Of a stretch of 64,000 nt of DNA, positions 32,099 through 41,431 are shown piece after piece (within the stretch, counting starts at the first letter, position 1; each line of letters begins with the position of its first letter). A program made the position numbers and the translations under genes. Under the pieces are notes generated by a model. That model did not search any database. It saw nothing but the letters and a program-made list of their open reading frames with translations, and was not told where the DNA came from. This DNA is from Bacteroidales bacterium UBA6431 (lineage in GTDB: Bacteria; Bacteroidota; Bacteroidia; Bacteroidales; UBA932). Location of the stretch: NCBI GenBank assembly GCA_002439095.1, contig DJOT01000035.1, positions 9,105-73,104 on the forward strand. Reading direction: 5' to 3'.

Positions 32099-33202
32099 AT
32101 GGACGAACAGTTGAAAAAGACTTGTCTGCACGGGGAGCACATTGCCCTCGGTGCTAAGATGAGCCCGTTTGCCGGTTATGACATGCCTATCCAGTACAAG
32201 GGCATCATTGACGAGCACAACGCGGTCCGCGAGAATGTCGGGATGTTCGATGTCTCCCACATGGGAGAGGTGTTCATCAGCGGCCAGGATGCGGAGCGCT
32301 TTGTCAACCATATATTCACCAACGATGTCAAAGGCCTCAAAGACGGAGGCATACTTTATGGCATGATGCTGTACCCGGACGGCGGGACGGTGGACGACCT
32401 TCTGGTATACAAGGAATTCACACCTCAAAGCTATCTCCTCGTCGTGAACGCGTCCAATATCGGAAAGGACTATGACTGGATGAAGAGCCAGTCGGCGGGA
32501 TTCGATGTCAAGATAGACAACCAGTCGGAAAAATGGGGCCAGATAGCCGTACAGGGCCCTAAGGCGGAGGAGATGCTTATCAAGGTGCTCGACATGCCTA
32601 AAGCTGCCGGCCTGGGATTCTATGAGTTCTGCGATATCGTCAAGGACGGTGTCCGGGTGATACTGAGCCGCACAGGATATACAGGAGAAGACGGATTCGA
32701 GATCTACTCCACAAATGAACAGATCGTCAAGTATTGGAAGGCCCTCATCGCAGCCGGAGTGCAGCCATGCGGACTCGGCTGCCGTGACACTCTGAGATTT
32801 GAAGCGGGACTGCCTCTCTACGGAGATGAGCTGACTCCGGAAATCAGCCCCGTAATGGCCGGACTCGGCATGTTCTGCAAAATGGACAAGGAGGAGTTCA
32901 TCGGCAAAGAGGCCCTTGCCAGACAAAAGAGCGAGGGCACGGCAGAGAAACTGGTCGGAATAGAACTTCACGACAAGGCCATCCCCAGAGCCGGATATCC
33001 GGTGGAGACCGCTGACGGCACCGTAGTAGGAGTCGTGACCACGGGCTATCATTCAATCACCCTCGGGAAGAGCATCTGCTTCGCACTGGTGGACACTGCA
33101 TGCTCCGCGCTTGGCACCACACTGTATGTCGCCATCCGCAAGCGCCGCTTCGAGGGCAATGTGGTCAAGAAGAGATTTTATCAAACAAAATACAAGAAGT
33201 AA
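32099..33202 (+). CDS. gcvT: Glycine cleavage system T protein (aminomethyltransferase)
   Basis: A 367-residue cytoplasmic enzyme that takes the aminomethyl group from the lipoyl arm of H protein and forms 5,10-methylene-THF and ammonia. Family blocks include NVGMFDVSHMGEV with the catalytic Asp region, GGTVDDLLVY, SRTGYTGEDGFEIY and the C-terminal barrel. The length is normal. Its stop overlaps the ATG of gcvH by one base (TAATG), indicating coupling. Confidence 0.97.
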   Translation: MDEQLKKTCLHGEHIALGAKMSPFAGYDMPIQYKGIIDEHNAVRENVGMFDVSHMGEVFISGQDAERFVNHIFTNDVKGLKDGGILYGMMLYPDGGTVDDLLVYKEFTPQSYLLVVNASNIGKDYDWMKSQSAGFDVKIDNQSEKWGQIAVQGPKAEEMLIKVLDMPKAAGLGFYEFCDIVKDGVRVILSRTGYTGEDGFEIYSTNEQIVKYWKALIAAGVQPCGLGCRDTLRFEAGLPLYGDELTPEISPVMAGLGMFCKMDKEEFIGKEALARQKSEGTAEKLVGIELHDKAIPRAGYPVETADGTVVGVVTTGYHSITLGKSICFALVDTACSALGTTLYVAIRKRRFEGNVVKKRFYQTKYKK

Positions 33203-33579
33203 TGAGCAAAATTGTTGACGGACTCCTGTACAGCGAGTCACACGAGTGGGTGAAAGTCGATGGCAACGTGGCCATCATTGGCGTTTCTGACTTCGCACAG
33301 AGCGAAATGGGGGACATCACTTATGTCGATATGCCTGACATCGACGACGAGTTCGGGGCAGGAGAGGATTTCGGCGCTCTTGAGAGCGTCAAAGCCTCAA
33401 GCGAGCTCATTACTCCCGTATCCGGCAAAGTGGTGGCCCGCAATGAGGAACTTGAAGACAAGCCTGAACTCATCAACGAAGATCCGTACAAGGCCTGGAT
33501 CATCAAGATCGAGATGTCAGATACTTCTGAGCTGGACTCTCTCATGAACGCAGCCGCATACGCAAAAGCCACAGAATAA
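33202..33579 (+). CDS. gcvH: Glycine cleavage system H protein
   Basis: A 125-residue lipoyl carrier protein; the start ATG is at 33202, overlapping the gcvT stop. The lipoylated Lys is K64 in FGALESVKASSEL. YVDMP and the C-terminal helix region fit the family. It shuttles the aminomethyl intermediate between P, T and L proteins. The L protein (lpd) is not in this window. Confidence 0.97.
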   Translation: MSKIVDGLLYSESHEWVKVDGNVAIIGVSDFAQSEMGDITYVDMPDIDDEFGAGEDFGALESVKASSELITPVSGKVVARNEELEDKPELINEDPYKAWIIKIEMSDTSELDSLMNAAAYAKATE

Positions 33580-33586
33580 GTAAAAT

Positions 33587-34891
33587 ATGGCAAAATTCTG
33601 TTATTTTCCCCAGACGGAGGAAGATATCCGGGTGATGCTTGACAGGATAGGGGTCTCAAGTCTTGACGACCTCTATTCTGATGTTCCGCCCGAGTTCATC
33701 TTCAAAGGCGAGTACGACCTTCCGTCCGCCATGAGCGAGCAGCAGGTACGCGACTATTTCGAGAGTCTCGCGTCGAAGAACTCCAAGCTGAAGGTCTTCG
33801 TGGGACAGGGTGCCTATGACCATTACACCCCGGCCGTAATACCGTATATCACATCACGCAGCGAATTCCTCACTGCTTACACTCCGTACCAGTGCGAGAT
33901 TTCGCAGGGCACGCTGCGATACATCTTCGAATGGCAGAGCATGATATGCAATCTCACCGGACTTGACTGCGCCAACGCCTCCATGTATGACGGCCCGACA
34001 GCCGCAGCGGAAGCGATGAGAATGTGCGTGGCAAGTACGAGAAAACGCAACTCAGTGCTTGTCTCGCAATCCCTGCTCCCTAACGTGCTCGACACGATAA
34101 AAACATACGCCAAGTACGCGGGAATCAATGCGGTCATCTGTGATAACGTCACGGATGCCGTTGCTGAAGGCGGGCTCGATCTGGCAGGTGTAATCGTGCC
34201 GTCAATCAACCGTTACGGGGTGATGGAGGACCATACCGGACTTGCAGAACTCGTACATTCCCATGGAGCGCTGCTGGTCGAATACTGCGACCCGTCAGCT
34301 CTTGCAGTATTGAAGAGTCCGGCAGAATGGGGCGCTGACATAGCTGTAGGAGACGGACAGTCTCTCGGCATTCCGCTCTGCTACGGCGGTCCTTATGTCG
34401 GCTTCATGGCATGCAGGGCAGAACTCATGCGCAAATTGCCTGGACGCATCGTCGGGCAGACTGAAGACGCATCCGGGAAGCGCTGCTATGTCCTTACCCT
34501 GCAGGCAAGAGAGCAGCACATACGGCGCGAGAAGGCCACTTCCAACATCTGTTCAAACGAATCGCTCATGGCGCTCTGGTGCACGGTCTACCTTTCTCTC
34601 ATGGGACCGGAAGGCCTCCGCCGGGTGAACGAGCTTTCGTACGCAGGAGCGCACCGCCTATACGATGGTCTGCTGAAGACAGGGAAGTTTGAGAAAGTCT
34701 TCGACAATGATTTCCTCAAGGAATTCGTACTCAAGCCGCTCTGCCCGGTCGACAAGCTGCAGAAAGCCCTGCTTGACGCCGGGTATTTCGCCGCCCTCCA
34801 GACGGAGGAAGGTTATGTGACATTCTGCGTCACCGAGAAACACGGGGCGGAAGAAATCGACAAAATTGTGGGAATCGTAAACGCTCTCTGA
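33587..34891 (+). CDS. gcvPA: Glycine dehydrogenase (decarboxylating) subunit 1
   Basis: A 434-residue N-terminal half of the P protein. It has the family segments FVGQGAYDHYTPAVIPY, TPYQCEISQGTL and NASMYDGPTAAAEA, and lacks the PLP lysine, which is on subunit 2. Together the two subunits decarboxylate glycine and load methylamine onto GcvH. It starts 7 bp after gcvH and ends 2 bp before gcvPB. The split arrangement is usual in many anaerobes. Confidence 0.97.
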   Translation: MAKFCYFPQTEEDIRVMLDRIGVSSLDDLYSDVPPEFIFKGEYDLPSAMSEQQVRDYFESLASKNSKLKVFVGQGAYDHYTPAVIPYITSRSEFLTAYTPYQCEISQGTLRYIFEWQSMICNLTGLDCANASMYDGPTAAAEAMRMCVASTRKRNSVLVSQSLLPNVLDTIKTYAKYAGINAVICDNVTDAVAEGGLDLAGVIVPSINRYGVMEDHTGLAELVHSHGALLVEYCDPSALAVLKSPAEWGADIAVGDGQSLGIPLCYGGPYVGFMACRAELMRKLPGRIVGQTEDASGKRCYVLTLQAREQHIRREKATSNICSNESLMALWCTVYLSLMGPEGLRRVNELSYAGAHRLYDGLLKTGKFEKVFDNDFLKEFVLKPLCPVDKLQKALLDAGYFAALQTEEGYVTFCVTEKHGAEEIDKIVGIVNAL

Positions 34892-34893
34892 CA

Positions 34894-36270
34894 ATGAAAT
34901 ATTACGATAAACTCATATTCGAGCTGTCCCGTCCAGGACGGACAGGATATTCTCTCCCCGAGACGGACTGTACACTCCCGTCAGAGGGGGAAGTGTGGAG
35001 GAAATCAGTCCTAAAACTCCCTGAAGTCAGTGAGCCGGATGTAGTCCGCCACTACACAAATCTGAGCCAGATGAATTTCGGAGTGGACACCGGATTCTAC
35101 CCTCTCGGATCCTGCACAATGAAATATAATCCGAAGCTCAACGAGGAGATTGCGGCAATGCCAGGCTTTGCCGGACTGCATCCGCTGCAGCCTTCGGAGA
35201 CCGTCAAAGGAGCAAAGGCTGTGCTGGACGGCATAGACAAGGCCCTCTGCTCTATCACGGGAATGAAGAAATTCACATTCCTTCCATGCGCCGGAGCACA
35301 TGGTGAACTCACCGGACTGATGCTGATGAGAGAGTACCACTTCAGCCGCGGCGATTTCGCCCGGAAGAAAGTGATAGTACCTGACAGCGCACACGGCACC
35401 AACCCGGCCTCAGCCGCAGTCTGCGGCCTGGAGATAGTTGTCGTCAAGTCCAAGGCTGACGGGCTTGTGGATGTGGAGGATCTCAGACCGCTGCTCGGCG
35501 ATGACATCGCCGGCATCATGATGACCAACCCCAACACGCTCGGACTCTTCGAGCGCGACATCAAGGAAATCGCGGCGCTTGTGCATGGATGCGGCGGACT
35601 GCTCTACTATGACGGTGCCAACATGAATCCGCTTCTCGGGGCGGTACGCCCGGGGGATATGGGATTCGATATCATGCATCTCAACCTCCACAAGACCTTT
35701 GCGACACCGCACGGCGGCGGCGGTCCTGGAAGCGGTCCTGTCGGCGTGGCTGAACGTCTGGTCAAGTTTGTGGATGTACCTCGCGTAAGCGGATTCCACG
35801 GGAATTTCGGAGTCATCTTGAGGGCCTATGCCTATATATTGAGTCTCGGCAGGGAGAATATCAAAATGGCCGGCAAGCTCGCAACTCTTGGAGCCAACTA
35901 CATCAAAGAGAGCCTGAAGGACTGCTACAAACTGCCTATAAAGACTGTCTGCAAGCACGAATTCGTATTTGACGGGCTGCTCGATGCCAACGGAGTAAGC
36001 ACGCTTGATGTCGCGAAGCGCCTTCTGGACTACGGATTCCATGCTCCGACCATCTATTTCCCTTTGCTTTTCCATCAGGCGATCATGATCGAGCCGACTG
36101 AGACAGAATCACTTGAGACTCTTGACAGTTTCATCGAAGTCATGCGCAAGATCGCCGGTGAGGCGAAAGCCGATCCGCAGCTCCTGCACTCGGCACCTCA
36201 TAACACTCCTGTCGGACGTCCTGACGAGACGCGTGCCGCTCGCCAACCGATAGTGAGATACGAAGATTGA
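34894..36270 (+). CDS. gcvPB: Glycine dehydrogenase (decarboxylating) subunit 2
   Basis: A 458-residue PLP-carrying half of the P protein. The PLP Lys is in HLNLHKTFATPHGGGG, with the glycine-rich loop GPGSGPVG after it. SCTMKYNPKLNE and PDSAHGTNPASAA are also family signatures. It forms the active P protein with GcvPA. Its end overlaps the start of the DUF5715 gene by 4 bp, extending the operon to an apparently unrelated gene. Confidence 0.97.
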   Translation: MKYYDKLIFELSRPGRTGYSLPETDCTLPSEGEVWRKSVLKLPEVSEPDVVRHYTNLSQMNFGVDTGFYPLGSCTMKYNPKLNEEIAAMPGFAGLHPLQPSETVKGAKAVLDGIDKALCSITGMKKFTFLPCAGAHGELTGLMLMREYHFSRGDFARKKVIVPDSAHGTNPASAAVCGLEIVVVKSKADGLVDVEDLRPLLGDDIAGIMMTNPNTLGLFERDIKEIAALVHGCGGLLYYDGANMNPLLGAVRPGDMGFDIMHLNLHKTFATPHGGGGPGSGPVGVAERLVKFVDVPRVSGFHGNFGVILRAYAYILSLGRENIKMAGKLATLGANYIKESLKDCYKLPIKTVCKHEFVFDGLLDANGVSTLDVAKRLLDYGFHAPTIYFPLLFHQAIMIEPTETESLETLDSFIEVMRKIAGEAKADPQLLHSAPHNTPVGRPDETRAARQPIVRYED

Positions 36271-37091
36271 GGATGAAAAAGAGTTATAAAGGACTGCTCA
36301 TACTGATTATCCCTTTCGTTGCGGGTTTCCTTGCCGGCTTTCTGGTCGGGGGAACCCGCAACAAGGAAAAGGGGAGCATGGAGCAACAGCAGATTGCCGC
36401 CGAAGAAATAAAAGAAGAGAAAGCCGACTCCGATCTCGAAGCACAGATAGAGGAGGAAGCATCGATGCCCGATATTCAGGGAGACGATGTGGACGGAACG
36501 GGAGAGTCCCACTCAAAGGAAGTGATCTACTATGGCAAGAGGCTGAAATATGCTGCAATATTCGCAGATCTTAATCCGGCCCATCTGGATGCCGCCAGAA
36601 AACTCGGACTTCAGTCAATTCCACAGACAAGGTCGGAGCTCGCAAACCTTCCGGAGCTCGTCAAAGTATCTGATAATGATTACTATGTAGTGGACGACCT
36701 CAAATACTCCATGCCATATCTGACAAGGCGTGCCGCAGAAGAACTTGATACGATAGGCAAGGCTTTCAAGGATTCGCTTTCATCAAAGAAACTTCTTGAC
36801 TACAAACTTGTGGTCTCCTCTCTGCTGCGCACCGAAGAGGATGTCAAAAGACTTCGCCGCAGCGGAAACCCCAATGCCAGCGACAATTCCGCCCACTGCT
36901 ACGCCACGACGTTTGACATTACCTACACACGGTATTATCGAGAAGAAGAGTCTGATGCATTCATGCAGCCGTACGAACTCACCAAAGTGCTCGGGGAAGT
37001 CTTGCGCGATCAGAAAAAAGCCGGAAGATGTCTGGTCAAATATGAGCGCAAAGAGCATTGCTTCCATATAACATCCACTCTGTCCGACTGA
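36267..37091 (+). CDS. DUF5715 family membrane-anchored M15-like protein
   Basis: A 274-residue protein with an N-terminal transmembrane anchor (LLILIIPFVAGFLAGFLVGG), a Glu-rich linker (about residues 33-80) and a C-terminal periplasmic domain. That domain has SAHCYATTFDITY, which parallels the SxHxxGxAxD zinc motif of VanY-type M15 peptidases, and EHCFHIT near the end, which can give the last zinc His. It is thus a probable metal-dependent peptidoglycan peptidase or relative; activity is inferred. Its ATG overlaps the gcvPB stop, so it rides on the gcv operon, and a strong hairpin follows. Confidence 0.8.
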   Translation: MRMKKSYKGLLILIIPFVAGFLAGFLVGGTRNKEKGSMEQQQIAAEEIKEEKADSDLEAQIEEEASMPDIQGDDVDGTGESHSKEVIYYGKRLKYAAIFADLNPAHLDAARKLGLQSIPQTRSELANLPELVKVSDNDYYVVDDLKYSMPYLTRRAAEELDTIGKAFKDSLSSKKLLDYKLVVSSLLRTEEDVKRLRRSGNPNASDNSAHCYATTFDITYTRYYREEESDAFMQPYELTKVLGEVLRDQKKAGRCLVKYERKEHCFHITSTLSD

Positions 37092-37092
37092 C

Positions 37093-37122
37093 AAGTAACG
37101 CGCCTAATGAGGCGCGTTACTT
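37093..37122. terminator. Bidirectional terminator hairpin
   Basis: AAGTAACGCGCC (37093-37104) pairs perfectly with GGCGCGTTACTT (37111-37122), loop TAATGA. It overlaps the stop codon of the convergent trmO gene. Confidence 0.75.
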
Positions 37123-37781
37123 ATTTCTATGACATGCAGTGTCTCACCGCAGACAGAGAAACGGACATTGTAACCATGAAAAAGCAAGCCGTAAATCCTG
37201 TCCGGGTCATCGTGATACTGCGGTCGAGGATCTTCCGCGAGCAATTCCCGGAGAGCATCCAGTTCTCGTGCCGGGAACAAAGCTTCGACATCCGGAGAGA
37301 ACTCCACTCTCAACTTACCCCAGGCATTATAGTCAGTAAAGCCGCTGCGTATGCCGACATGGCAGTCGGCATATTCTATATACGGCTTGATATCGAATAT
37401 CGGTGTGCCGTCTGCAAGATCCGCCCCGAGGACATCAATGACCCCGGAGTCGCGATCCACGGAAGAGATCTTCACAGAACTTAGCCCCAATGGATTAGGG
37501 CGAAATGGGGAGCGAGATGCAAATACTCCCACACGAGTGTTGCCGCCAAGCCTTGGCGGTCGCACTGTAAGATGCGCTGACGAGGCGGGCCGATTGAGAT
37601 TGAACCCCCATATAAGCCACAGGTAATCGAATTCTTCAAGTCCACGCAGAGCCTCACCGGAGCGGAATTCCTTCTCCAGAACTATCTGCCCAGACAGGGA
37701 AGAGGCAAGGCCTGACTGTCTCGGCAGCCCGAACTTGCCTCCTACAGGGGAACGGAAAAAAGCAACCGGCTTAATCTCCAC
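37104..37781 (-). CDS. trmO: tRNA (t6A37) N6-methyltransferase TrmO
   Basis: A 225-residue SAM-dependent methyltransferase of the UPF0066/TsaA family that methylates t6A at position 37 of threonine tRNAs. Visible signatures are GLPRQSGLA, LWLIWGFN, GVFASRSPFRPNPLGLSSVK and DIKPYIEYAD. The C-terminal VRFSVCGETLHVIEI strand is typical. The gene starts inside the end of the upstream M23 peptidase gene (11-bp overlap, same strand) and ends in the shared terminator. Confidence 0.94.
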   Translation of the reverse strand: MEIKPVAFFRSPVGGKFGLPRQSGLASSLSGQIVLEKEFRSGEALRGLEEFDYLWLIWGFNLNRPASSAHLTVRPPRLGGNTRVGVFASRSPFRPNPLGLSSVKISSVDRDSGVIDVLGADLADGTPIFDIKPYIEYADCHVGIRSGFTDYNAWGKLRVEFSPDVEALFPARELDALRELLAEDPRPQYHDDPDRIYGLLFHGYNVRFSVCGETLHVIEISNAPH

Positions 37782-39030
37782 TTTGCTGCACTCTTACGCT
37801 GTCCGAAGGGGCCGGCATGGCGCCCGCTTCTACCATATACTTGTCATACAGGGTGTTGAACTCCTGCATATACTTCTTGTTCAAAGGCTCCGAAGCCGGA
37901 GAGTTGAGAGAAAGCGGGTCAATAGGACGTCCTTTCTCCCAGATCCGGAAGTCAAGGTGCGGCCCTGTGGCTGTACCGGTGGCACCGACATAGCCTATAA
38001 GCTGTCCCTGCGATACACGGGTACCCGCCTTGATGCCTTTGGCGAACTTCGACAGGTGCATATAGCAACTTTCATAGCCCTGCATATGCTTGATCCGGAT
38101 GCGGTTTCCGCCGCCGGTCGGATCCCAGCCGCACTTTGTCACTACACCATCTCCGATGGCATGCACTTCAGTGCCTGTCGGAGCGGCATAATCAACCGCC
38201 GTATGCGCCTTTACCTTTCCTGTCACAGGATGCTTGCGGTGATATGAAAAACGGCTACTGATGCGGTTGTATTTCAGAGGAGCCTTCAAGAACATCCTTT
38301 TAAGACTCACGCCCCCTTTGTCCCAGTAAGTGTTGCCGCCACCTTCTGCTGTCTGGAAACGGACAGCGGCCACCTGCTTGCCGTCACTTCCGCTGAAGAG
38401 GCTGAAATGCACGGTATCTATGGACACGACCTCATTTTCGCAGACGGTCTGGGAATAGATGACACGGAAACGGTCACCCTCCCTGAGAGTAAAGAAATTC
38501 ACGCTCCACTGGTAGATGTCCGCCAAGCTCATTATGAGATTTGGGGAGGCACCGGCAGCTTTCATGTCGTTCCACAGCGAACTGCGGATCGTGACATCAG
38601 CGAGTCTCCGCTGCTTCTCCACAGGTTTGTCTACATTCCATATCGCAAGCGAATCCGTGCACTGGAACACTGTTGAGCGCACACGGTCCTGCTCGTAGAC
38701 CACATAACGCAGAATCCTGCTGCTATCCGTCTGGTCGTAATATGCATGGATATGGTTGCCGGCACGCATCTTACGCAAGTCAAACACATCACGGCTGCAA
38801 AGCGTGCTGAGCGTGTATGCGTCAGAGGCGCTCATCCCGAGACGCCGCATCAGCACGGAGAAAGTGTCGCCGCTGCGGAGCACCGTAGTGTCTGCAACAT
38901 ATTTGTCTGTATAGAAGCCGAGCGGCGGGGGAGTGTTGTCCGTCTCTTCAACGCCTGCCGCCCCGTTTTTTTGTCCGCAGGCCGCGACAACCAGGGCCAC
39001 TGCGGCAAGAATATAAAACTTTGTTTTCAT
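37771..39030 (-). CDS. M23-family metallopeptidase lipoprotein
   Basis: A 419-residue predicted lipoprotein (MKTKFYILAAVALVVAAC, lipobox VAAC). A LysM/opacity-like N-terminal part (RSGDTFSVLMRRLGMS) precedes an M23 LytM domain near residues 280-385: HTAVDYAAPTGTEV, CYMHLSKF and GPHLDFRIW. In the last motif the second His of HxH, a zinc ligand, is Asp. This variant is frequent in Bacteroidota M23 proteins and may still bind zinc. It probably cuts or regulates cutting of peptidoglycan cross-links. It is in one operon with trmO and the HerA-like gene. Confidence 0.9.
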   Translation of the reverse strand: MKTKFYILAAVALVVAACGQKNGAAGVEETDNTPPPLGFYTDKYVADTTVLRSGDTFSVLMRRLGMSASDAYTLSTLCSRDVFDLRKMRAGNHIHAYYDQTDSSRILRYVVYEQDRVRSTVFQCTDSLAIWNVDKPVEKQRRLADVTIRSSLWNDMKAAGASPNLIMSLADIYQWSVNFFTLREGDRFRVIYSQTVCENEVVSIDTVHFSLFSGSDGKQVAAVRFQTAEGGGNTYWDKGGVSLKRMFLKAPLKYNRISSRFSYHRKHPVTGKVKAHTAVDYAAPTGTEVHAIGDGVVTKCGWDPTGGGNRIRIKHMQGYESCYMHLSKFAKGIKAGTRVSQGQLIGYVGATGTATGPHLDFRIWEKGRPIDPLSLNSPASEPLNKKYMQEFNTLYDKYMVEAGAMPAPSDSVRVQQSGD

Positions 39031-39032
39031 GA

Positions 39033-40589
39033 TTACTTTATGAGACTCCCAAGTATGCTGCGTGTCAGCGTGCGGAGAGCACTTGTGGCAGCACTTGAAA
39101 TCGCCTTGTCCGCTGTGCTTTTTCTTGATTTGCTCTTTTTCCCGGTTATCGCATTGGCCGCCGCTGTTCCGGCGCTACGGCTGACACTGGTGATGGCTGC
39201 GGTAGCTGCCGCCGTGAGTACAGCTCCTCCTATCTTGGCAGCCTTGCTCCGGCCTGCACGCGAATCTTTCTCCGCCTTAAGCTGCTCCTGTTCCTCAGCG
39301 GCGCGCCGGCTGTCAGCAAGAAGCACTTCAAAGGCGGATTCCCGGTCAATAGGAGTATCATATTTACCCCGAAGAGGCGAGGAGTTGCGAATGTCCAACC
39401 TCTGCCCCTCGCTAATTGCCCCTATCTGGCTCAGAGGAAAGAGAATCTTCGCGCGCTGAACCACGGACGGGGCGCCATTCGCATCGAGGAAACTTACAAG
39501 GGCCTCACCGGTAGAAAGGTTCATGATCGCATCTTCAGTCTTGAACTCAGGATTGGCTCTGAATGTCTCCGCAGCAGCACGCACCGCCTTCTGATCTTTC
39601 GGTGTATAAGCCCGCAGCGCATGCTGGATGCGGTTTCCAAGCTGGCCCAAGACGGAATCAGGGATGTCAGAGGGGTTCTGGGTGATGAAATAAACGCCCA
39701 CACCCTTGCTCCGGATGAGCCTTATGACCTGCTCGATCTTAGCAACGAGAGCCGGAGAGGTATCGGTGAAGAGCGTATGGGCTTCATCAAAAAAGAATAC
39801 GAGTTTAGGGAGTTCAAGATCGCCGACTTCCGGGAGTGTTTCGAAAATCTCCGACAGAAGCCATAGCAAGAATGATGAGTAAAGCTTCGGATTCTGCATC
39901 AGTTTGTCAGCCGCCAGGACACTCATGACTCCCATGCCGGCTTCTGTGGCGAAAAGGTCCTGGATTTCAAAAGACGGCTCGCCGAAGAATTTGTCGGCGC
40001 CCTCGTTCTCCAAAGAGAGGATTGCACGCTGTATCGCCCCTACGCTTGCCGTAGTCACGCTGCCGTATTGAGAGCGGAGTTCAGAAGCGTGCTGCGAGAC
40101 ATATCCGAGCATGGCGCGCAAATCCTTTATGTCAATCAGCAGCAGCCCTTTTTCGTCCGCTACGCGGAACACGATGTCAAGAACCCCCGACTGGACATCA
40201 TTCAGGTTCAGAAGCCGTCCGAGAAGCTGCGGCCCCATATCAGATATGGTCGTGCGCATAGGATGACCCTGCTCACCGAATACGTCATAGAGCCGAACCG
40301 GGCAGCCTTCAAAATGAGGGGAACTTATGCCGAACTCGGCGCAGCGTTTCTCAATGAAAGAAGTCATCCTGCCAGGCTGGCTGATGCCCGAGAGATCCCC
40401 CTTCATGTCTGCCATGAAGCAGGGAACCCCGGCCTGGCTGAATGTCTCTGCGAGAACCTGCAGTGAAACCGTCTTGCCGGTACCTGTAGCTCCGGCTATG
40501 AGGCCATGGCGGTTGGCCATGCGGCCTACAATACTTATCGGCCCAGAAGGTGCGTGGGCCACGTATAATCCTTTTTCTCTGTCGTACAT
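39033..40589 (-). CDS. HerA-like ATPase (DUF853 family)
   Basis: A 518-residue ATPase; the ATG at 40589 is preferred because an upstream extension is unlike the family. The P-loop is GATGTGKTVSLQVLAE, with DMKGDLSG following. Walker B is KLVFFFDEAH, and YFITQNPSDIPDSVLGQLGN is the HerA/FtsK-type sensor segment. The C-terminal 60 residues are Ser/Ala/Lys-rich. HerA relatives translocate along DNA with a nuclease partner, but no nurA gene is nearby, and this branch has no firm function. It lies 2 bp before the M23 gene. Confidence 0.9.
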   Translation of the reverse strand: MYDREKGLYVAHAPSGPISIVGRMANRHGLIAGATGTGKTVSLQVLAETFSQAGVPCFMADMKGDLSGISQPGRMTSFIEKRCAEFGISSPHFEGCPVRLYDVFGEQGHPMRTTISDMGPQLLGRLLNLNDVQSGVLDIVFRVADEKGLLLIDIKDLRAMLGYVSQHASELRSQYGSVTTASVGAIQRAILSLENEGADKFFGEPSFEIQDLFATEAGMGVMSVLAADKLMQNPKLYSSFLLWLLSEIFETLPEVGDLELPKLVFFFDEAHTLFTDTSPALVAKIEQVIRLIRSKGVGVYFITQNPSDIPDSVLGQLGNRIQHALRAYTPKDQKAVRAAAETFRANPEFKTEDAIMNLSTGEALVSFLDANGAPSVVQRAKILFPLSQIGAISEGQRLDIRNSSPLRGKYDTPIDRESAFEVLLADSRRAAEEQEQLKAEKDSRAGRSKAAKIGGAVLTAAATAAITSVSRSAGTAAANAITGKKSKSRKSTADKAISSAATSALRTLTRSILGSLIK

Positions 40590-40681
40590 ATTTTTCAAAA
40601 TTACGAAAAAACTTCCTATAATTGCACGAAAATCGGCTGCGGAGGTGTTTTTGCGCATATGCGGCCACAAAAAAATCAATT

Positions 40682-41353
40682 ATGAAGAAGTATTTCGCTG
40701 AATTTGTCGGAACCATGGTTCTGACCCTTCTTGGCTGCGGCACGGCTGTATTCGTCGGCTGCGGCACAACTGCCGGCGTAGTCGGCACCGCACTGGCATT
40801 CGGCCTTTCTGTCGTGGCCATGGCCTACACCATCGGAGGCATCTCAGGCTGCCACATCAACCCCGCAATCACGCTCGGTGTAGCCATCTCCGGCAGGATG
40901 AGCTGGAAAGACGCGTTCGGCTACTGGGCCGGCCAGATTCTCGGAGGCATTTTGGGAGCCGCAATTCTCTACCTCATCGTGACTGTCACAGGTGCCCCTG
41001 GAGCCATGGGTGACCCTTCCGGACTCGGAGCCAACGGCGTCGCAAATGCAGGTGGCCCTGCAGGTGCCCTGCTCGTGGAGCTTATAGCGACATTCATCTT
41101 CGTGCTTGTTGTGCTCGGAACCACTGACGAGAAAAAAGGAGCAGGCAGTTTTGCCGGTCTCGCAATCGGATTGAGCCTCGTGCTGATTCACCTCGTATGC
41201 ATCAATCTCACCGGCACCTCAGTGAATCCGGCGCGTTCGCTTGGCCCGGCCCTGTTCGTCGGAGGTGAGGCCCTGAGCAATGTCTGGGTCTTCTTTGCCG
41301 GCCCGTTGGCAGGCGGTGTTCTCGCCGCCCTTGTCTGGAAAGCATTGAAATAG
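40682..41353 (+). CDS. aqpZ: Aquaporin Z-type water channel
   Basis: A 223-residue six-helix MIP channel. Both pore motifs are intact: HINPAITLG and SVNPARSLGP. The neighbouring His in LIHLVCINLT and the Arg after the second NPA fit the narrow AqpZ filter rather than a glycerol facilitator. The ATG at 40682 begins directly with the first helix. It is a single gene with its own terminator, divergent from the HerA-like gene. Confidence 0.95.
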   Translation: MKKYFAEFVGTMVLTLLGCGTAVFVGCGTTAGVVGTALAFGLSVVAMAYTIGGISGCHINPAITLGVAISGRMSWKDAFGYWAGQILGGILGAAILYLIVTVTGAPGAMGDPSGLGANGVANAGGPAGALLVELIATFIFVLVVLGTTDEKKGAGSFAGLAIGLSLVLIHLVCINLTGTSVNPARSLGPALFVGGEALSNVWVFFAGPLAGGVLAALVWKALK

Positions 41354-41377
41354 AATTTATACATATATTATAAAAGC

Positions 41378-41409
41378 AGAGCGGAGCCGCACAGGCCCCG
41401 CTCTTTTTT
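41378..41409 (+). terminator. Terminator of aqpZ
   Basis: AGAGCGGAGCC (41378-41388) and GGCCCCGCTCT (41394-41404) form a stem with one mismatch, followed by a run of T. Confidence 0.85.
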
Positions 41410-41431
41410 GTTTAACAAAATCATTCCAATC

